64,000 nucleotides of DNA. Origin: Marinomonas ostreistagni (GTDB lineage: Bacteria; Pseudomonadota; Gammaproteobacteria; Pseudomonadales; Marinomonadaceae). The stretch is taken from positions 1-64,000 of the forward strand of contig NZ_JAEMUH010000014.1 in assembly GCF_016461785.1 (NCBI RefSeq), given 5' to 3'. Shown here piece by piece: positions 60,181 to 64,000 of the stretch. A model generated the notes under the pieces. It worked only from the letters and a program-made list of their open reading frames with translations. It did not search any database and was not told where the DNA came from. How positions within the stretch are numbered: position 1 is the first letter of the stretch; each line of letters begins with the position of its first letter. The translations under genes were made by a program, and so were the position numbers.

Positions 60181-62918
60181 GACTTCCTAGCTCCTTTCGT
60201 AGTTGAACTTGGTTTGTACCAACGCAATCGATTTGCATTAACGACAACTGTAATCGATGACAGTGACATAGCTGCACCTGCGACAACTGGACTTAGAAGC
60301 CAGCCCGTTAATGGGTATAACAACCCTGCGGCAACAGGGATCCCTAAGGAGTTATAACCAAACGCACCCCAAAGATTTTGTTTTATATTACTTAGTGTGG
60401 CTTTGCTGATTTCAATAACATTTGCGATATGGTTTAAATCACTACCAATCAGCGTAATATCAGCGCTCTCCATGGCGACATCTGTACCAGCACCCATTGC
60501 GAAGCCTACATCTGCTTGAGCTAATGCTGGCGCATCGTTAATACCATCTCCTATCATGCCGACCGTTTCACCTTTATCTTGTAATTGCTGAACAAAGGAG
60601 AGTTTATCTTGCGGCAACATATTAGCCTTGAATTCATCAATACCCACAGCTTTTGCAACAACTTCAGCTGTATCAGCATTATCTCCAGTGAGCATGATCA
60701 CCTTAATATTATTCTCATGTAACTGTTTAATGGCAGCCTTAGCACTTGGTTTTATTTTGTCTTCAATAACAAAACCAGCCATCAGCTGTTTGCCTTTAGA
60801 TAGATACACATGCGAACCCGCACTGAGCTCAAATTTTAAGTTGATAGTTATCCCTTTTTGCGTCATCAGCACAGCATTACCTAGCGCATAATCGATACCA
60901 TCTATGGACGCTATAACCCCTTTGCCAGGTACATTGTCAAAGCTTTCAATCAATTGCTCTTCTGCACTGTCTGAGTACTCTAACAAGGCCTCTGCTAATG
61001 GATGGTTCGCTCCTGATTCAAGGCTTTTAATGATGCTTTTGATAGCATGCTCATCATCACCTATCAGCTTCACTTCGCTGACAGTTGGTTTACCCTCTGT
61101 AATAGTTCCCGTTTTATCAAGCACAATCGTTGTGATTTCACTCGCTTTTTGAAGTGCATCACCATTACGAATTAAACCGCCGTATTCAGCCGCCTTACCG
61201 ACTCCGATCATGGTCGATATAGGCGTGGCTAACCCTAATGCACAAGGGCATGCAATGATCAAGACGGACACAGCTGCAACCAGCATGTGAACGGCCGCAG
61301 GTTGAGGACCGAAATTTAACCATGCCATCGCAGCTAAGATAGCTAAAATTATGACACTTGGTACAAAGACTGAAGACACTTTATCTGCCAAGCGACTGAT
61401 CGGCGGCTTAGAGTTCTGCGCCTTACCTACCATGGTGATGATTTGAGCCAACAACGTATCACCGCCTACTTTTGTCGCTTTATATACAAACCGTCCATTT
61501 CCATTCACGGTTCCTGCAGAGACAGTGTCACCTTCAGTTTTTTCAACTGGGACTGGCTCACCTGTCAACATAGACTCATTGATAGAGGACTGCCCTTCTA
61601 CAATCACACCATCAACAGGTAACTTATCACCGGATTTTATTATGATGTGATCATCAATCTTGATTGCTGAGATATGAACCGTATGTGTTTTGCCTTCTTG
61701 TATTACATTTGCTTGCGAAGGCTGTAGGTCTAATAGACGCTTTAGCGCCGCACTGGTCTTCCCTCGGGCTTTTACTTCTAGAGCCTGCCCCAAATTAATC
61801 AACCCTAAAATCATAGTGCTGGCTTCAAAGTACAAGTGTCTTGAATTAGCAGGAAGCCACTCAGGTAGTAAAACGACAGACATGGAATATAACCAAGCAG
61901 CACCAGTGCCTATTGCAATGAGAGTGTCCATATTGCTGTGGCGATGTTTAAAGGCACGCCACGCACTGCGATAAAAATGCTTTCCACTGTAATACATGAC
62001 AAGCAACGAAATCGCCCCAACAACCCCCCAGGCGACTTGTTCTTCAGCTGTCGTTACCATCATAGAACCACCAAGAAGCCCCCACAGCATAAGCGGTATA
62101 CCGATGACTAGGCCTGCAGCTGAAAAGCGTACCTTGGTGTGATATTCATCTAGCTCTCGTTGAGCTCGCTCATCCTGCTCTTTTAGAGGGTCTTTGATCT
62201 GCTCTGCTTCATAGCCAGCATTTTCTATCGCTTTTATTAATTCATTTGCAGGAGCTTGGCCTTGAACCTGGGCTGTTCGGCTTGCAAAGTTTACTTCTGC
62301 TTCCGTTACATCAGGCAGTGCTTTAAGGGCTTTTTGAATGGTATCGACACAGCCAGCACATGTAATTCCCCTTAAACTTAGCTGTACGGCAGGATCAGAA
62401 ACCTTTTTCTGTTCAGGTTCTTTTGAGTGAACTCGCTCAGTTGAATTGATATTATCTTCAATTGATGTGCTTTTTTCACCAATTGAATAAATACCATCAA
62501 ACTGATATCCCACATCCTGAACGATTGATTCAATATCGGATGCGTCTAAGCGTGATCGAACGGTGAGCTTTGATTCATTTGGCATACCTTCTACTTCTGC
62601 CATTGGGTCCATATCAATGATTTTCTTCCTGACCTTACTCACACAACCTTGGCAAGACATGCCTACAACTTTGTAGTGTACGGCTGAATTAGCAGGTTCA
62701 TACTTTCCTTTAAACTGAAAACCTGCTTTGGCAACAGCCTGGCTGAACTGCTCTTTCGTCATGTCGCTCATTAAGACAATTCGGTCTTCTTTAGGAAAAC
62801 CTTCAATGTCAGAAGCTGATGAAATGGATTGAATTTCATTGCGGAGCTTTTTGACGCAACCTTGGCAATTAAGCCCCTCTACACGATAAGAATTTTCTCG
62901 ATGAGCTCGTTCAGTCAT
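60177..62918 (-). CDS. copA: Cu(I)-exporting P-type ATPase with three HMA domains
   Basis: The 913-residue P1B-ATPase exports Cu+ from the cytoplasm. Three N-terminal metal-binding domains carry GLNCQGC, GMSCQGC and GITCAGC. Membrane metal-site residues are CPC ([12 protein letters not shown]), the YN pair ([14 protein letters not shown]) and MSLSS near the end, the Cu+ set. The phosphorylation loop is DKTGTITEG, with [14 protein letters not shown] at the hinge. The start at 62918 follows GGAGG and overlaps the MerR gene by 8 nt; the frame continues 16 codons upstream without support. Confidence 0.95.
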   Translation of the reverse strand: MTERAHRENSYRVEGLNCQGCVKKLRNEIQSISSASDIEGFPKEDRIVLMSDMTKEQFSQAVAKAGFQFKGKYEPANSAVHYKVVGMSCQGCVSKVRKKIIDMDPMAEVEGMPNESKLTVRSRLDASDIESIVQDVGYQFDGIYSIGEKSTSIEDNINSTERVHSKEPEQKKVSDPAVQLSLRGITCAGCVDTIQKALKALPDVTEAEVNFASRTAQVQGQAPANELIKAIENAGYEAEQIKDPLKEQDERAQRELDEYHTKVRFSAAGLVIGIPLMLWGLLGGSMMVTTAEEQVAWGVVGAISLLVMYYSGKHFYRSAWRAFKHRHSNMDTLIAIGTGAAWLYSMSVVLLPEWLPANSRHLYFEASTMILGLINLGQALEVKARGKTSAALKRLLDLQPSQANVIQEGKTHTVHISAIKIDDHIIIKSGDKLPVDGVIVEGQSSINESMLTGEPVPVEKTEGDTVSAGTVNGNGRFVYKATKVGGDTLLAQIITMVGKAQNSKPPISRLADKVSSVFVPSVIILAILAAMAWLNFGPQPAAVHMLVAAVSVLIIACPCALGLATPISTMIGVGKAAEYGGLIRNGDALQKASEITTIVLDKTGTITEGKPTVSEVKLIGDDEHAIKSIIKSLESGANHPLAEALLEYSDSAEEQLIESFDNVPGKGVIASIDGIDYALGNAVLMTQKGITINLKFELSAGSHVYLSKGKQLMAGFVIEDKIKPSAKAAIKQLHENNIKVIMLTGDNADTAEVVAKAVGIDEFKANMLPQDKLSFVQQLQDKGETVGMIGDGINDAPALAQADVGFAMGAGTDVAMESADITLIGSDLNHIANVIEISKATLSNIKQNLWGAFGYNSLGIPVAAGLLYPLTGWLLSPVVAGAAMSLSSITVVVNANRLRWYKPSSTTKGARKS

Positions 62919-63351
62919 TTTTACCTCCATTTCCACAGCAGTCATCTGGCTTATTCCATTCCTCAATCAAGCAGCAAATGGAATGCCCATTAGGAACGCC
63001 ATCCTGCATTTCATCCCAGGCAGATAAAGCAGCTTCCATTCTATGTAAATGCGATTGTAGCTGAGCAATTTGTTGCTTCACTTCTGGGACTTTTTGCTTT
63101 AAAAGATCTCTAACTAATGGGCACGGCGAGTCTCCCGAATCCGATTGCTCAAAGATTACCTGCACTTGCTTAAGGCTGAAACCTAACTCTCTAGCTTGCT
63201 GTATGAACCTTACTTTGCGTAGCGCTTCATTATCGTATTGATGATATCCATTTTCTGGGTTTCGATTCGCTTTTATTAAACCTTCTCGAGTGTAATGCCG
63301 AATGGTTTCGGGCGTTACATTGGCTGTATTAGCAAGTTCGCTTACTTTCAT
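62911..63351 (-). CDS. MerR-family metal-responsive regulator of copA (CueR/ZntR-like)
   Basis: The 146-residue regulator has the MerR winged helix ([26 protein letters not shown]), a dimerisation helix and a metal-binding end ([22 protein letters not shown]). By position it should control copA, like CueR. However, Cys77 in [10 protein letters not shown] sits where ZntR and other divalent-metal sensors have Cys and CueR has Ser, so metal specificity is uncertain. It is the first gene of the operon, overlapping copA by 8 nt. Confidence 0.88.
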   Translation of the reverse strand: MKVSELANTANVTPETIRHYTREGLIKANRNPENGYHQYDNEALRKVRFIQQARELGFSLKQVQVIFEQSDSGDSPCPLVRDLLKQKVPEVKQQIAQLQSHLHRMEAALSAWDEMQDGVPNGHSICCLIEEWNKPDDCCGNGGKND

Positions 63352-63381
63352 TGCAACCTCCGTAAATCAATTATGAGGACA

Positions 63382-63412
63382 GTTTAAAACCTTTGGGTAA
63401 CACAAGGGTCAA
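63382..63412 (-). promoter_or_regulatory. MerR-type promoter of the copper operon
   Basis: On the minus strand TTGACC (63407-63412) and TTAAAC (63382-63387) are separated by 19 bp, the elongated spacer typical for MerR-family activation. Within it ACCCTT-N9-AAAGGT (63389-63409) is the expected dyad. It lies about 30 bp before the regulator's start codon, so the operon is autoregulated. Confidence 0.78.
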
Positions 63413-63503
63413 GCAAATTTGAAAATAGGCATGTTTATTACAAGACAGTTGCTAGTTTGCAAAGTAGAGTAGAACAAAAATCTACTGCATCAATGAGTGA
63501 TCT

Positions 63504-64000
63504 ATGTTCTCAGCACTGTCCATGGCCTTAACCCCTATTCTGCTTTTAGGGGGATTAGGCATTTTTCTAACAAGACGAACAGAATATTTGGATAGCCCAC
63601 AATTAGGTTCTCTTGTCTCAAACGTTGGATTACCTGCTCTACTACTGTCTTCTGTATTAAAAATGGACATGGATTTGGGGGGAATGCTTTCCATTGTGGC
63701 AGCCACCCTTCTGTGTCTAATGGCTATGCTAGTGGTTTCACTGATTTTTCTAAAAATCATGAAGCTGCCTTCACGCTATTACTTGCCGCCATTGGTAAAT
63801 CCCAATACAGGTAATCTTGGTATTCCTGTTGCTTTTGCGTTATTTGGTGAAGAAGGCCTTACCGTTGCAGTGGTCGTAAGCTCTGTCGTGCAAGTGAGTC
63901 ACTTTACATTGGGCGTGGGTTTTATGTCCGGCAGTTACCGGCCAAAAGAGCTTTTAAAAAATGGTCCAGTGGTCGCATTAATTCTAGGGGTGTTAGCCTT
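63504..64000 (+). CDS. AEC-family (auxin efflux carrier-like) transporter, N-terminal part
   Basis: The frame from ATG 63504 runs off the right edge (about 165 residues). It starts MFSALSMALTPILLLGGLG and includes four to five hydrophobic segments, LVSNVGLPALLLSS and PLVNPNTGNLGIPVAFALFGEEGL, the AEC N-G-x-x-G/N-P type pattern. Such proteins carry organic acids such as malate, or other anions. It is divergent from the copper operon; no functional link is evident. Confidence 0.8.
   Translation, partial: MFSALSMALTPILLLGGLGIFLTRRTEYLDSPQLGSLVSNVGLPALLLSSVLKMDMDLGGMLSIVAATLLCLMAMLVVSLIFLKIMKLPSRYYLPPLVNPNTGNLGIPVAFALFGEEGLTVAVVVSSVVQVSHFTLGVGFMSGSYRPKELLKNGPVVALILGVLA

Overview
The window reads as a chromosomal segment of a marine gammaproteobacterium of the Oceanospirillales type; Marinomonas or a close relative is my best guess. 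This is inferred from moderate AT-richness, housekeeping genes of gammaproteobacterial type (lexA/dinG, topA, rhlB, prmB-aroC, lpxH, miaE) and marine or osmotic functions (BCCT transporter, MscS channel). No rRNA, tRNA, CRISPR array or intact prophage is visible.

Layout. 1-5.6 kb is an AT-rich accessory patch. It holds a partial membrane protein, a small lipoprotein, an AraC regulator with an SDR, an HD-GYP protein, two decayed RAYT-type (REP-associated tyrosine transposase, IS200-like) derivatives and four copies of their terminal repeat. 5.6-19.4 kb is a loose set of envelope, transport and stress genes: a DUF748/AsmA-like protein, a Bcr/CflA pump, cyanase, an App1-type phosphatase, a BCCT carrier, an AhpD-AraC pair, MAPEG, a GvpU-like protein, an FMN glutamate-synthase-like protein, a Ca/Na antiporter behind a probable yybP-ykoY (Mn2+) leader, and MscS. 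19.6-23.1 kb carries poxB with an apparent -1 frameshift, a DedA-like protein, a DUF411 protein and a hibernation factor. 23.2-27.8 kb holds acnB and a pseudokinase-SUMF1 fusion. 27.8-33.8 kb has miaE, the lpxH-ppiB-queE-queC run and a MarR-GNAT regulator with azlCD. 33.9-56.7 kb is mostly core: glnS-cysS, usp, topA and two small followers, lexA/dinG with two SOS boxes, rhlB, selO, gpsA, DUF4389, sixA, hydrolase, DUF4892, patatin, a KfrA-like protein, prmB-aroC and yjjX-yjjG. 56.7-57.6 kb is a long structured, internally repeated leader with a 30-codon ORF in front of a DUF1127 gene. The end holds a CLCA_X-like protein, sotB, a copper operon (MerR regulator, copA, a 23-codon membrane micro-ORF, an HMA-like protein) and a partial AEC transporter.

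Most interesting points: (1) poxB carries an A AAA AAG heptamer in phase, and the -1 frame restores the canonical PoxB C-terminus to 571 residues; (2) a 23-residue membrane peptide is coupled by ATGA overlap to copA and followed by an HMA-like protein with a Cys/His tail; (3) a membrane-spanning pseudokinase is fused to a SUMF1 domain that lacks the cysteine-bearing active-site strand; (4) an internally deleted RAYT gene retains a perfect LexA-type box; (5) the DUF1127 leader has tandem 76-bp units and mutually exclusive pairings around the ribosome binding site.
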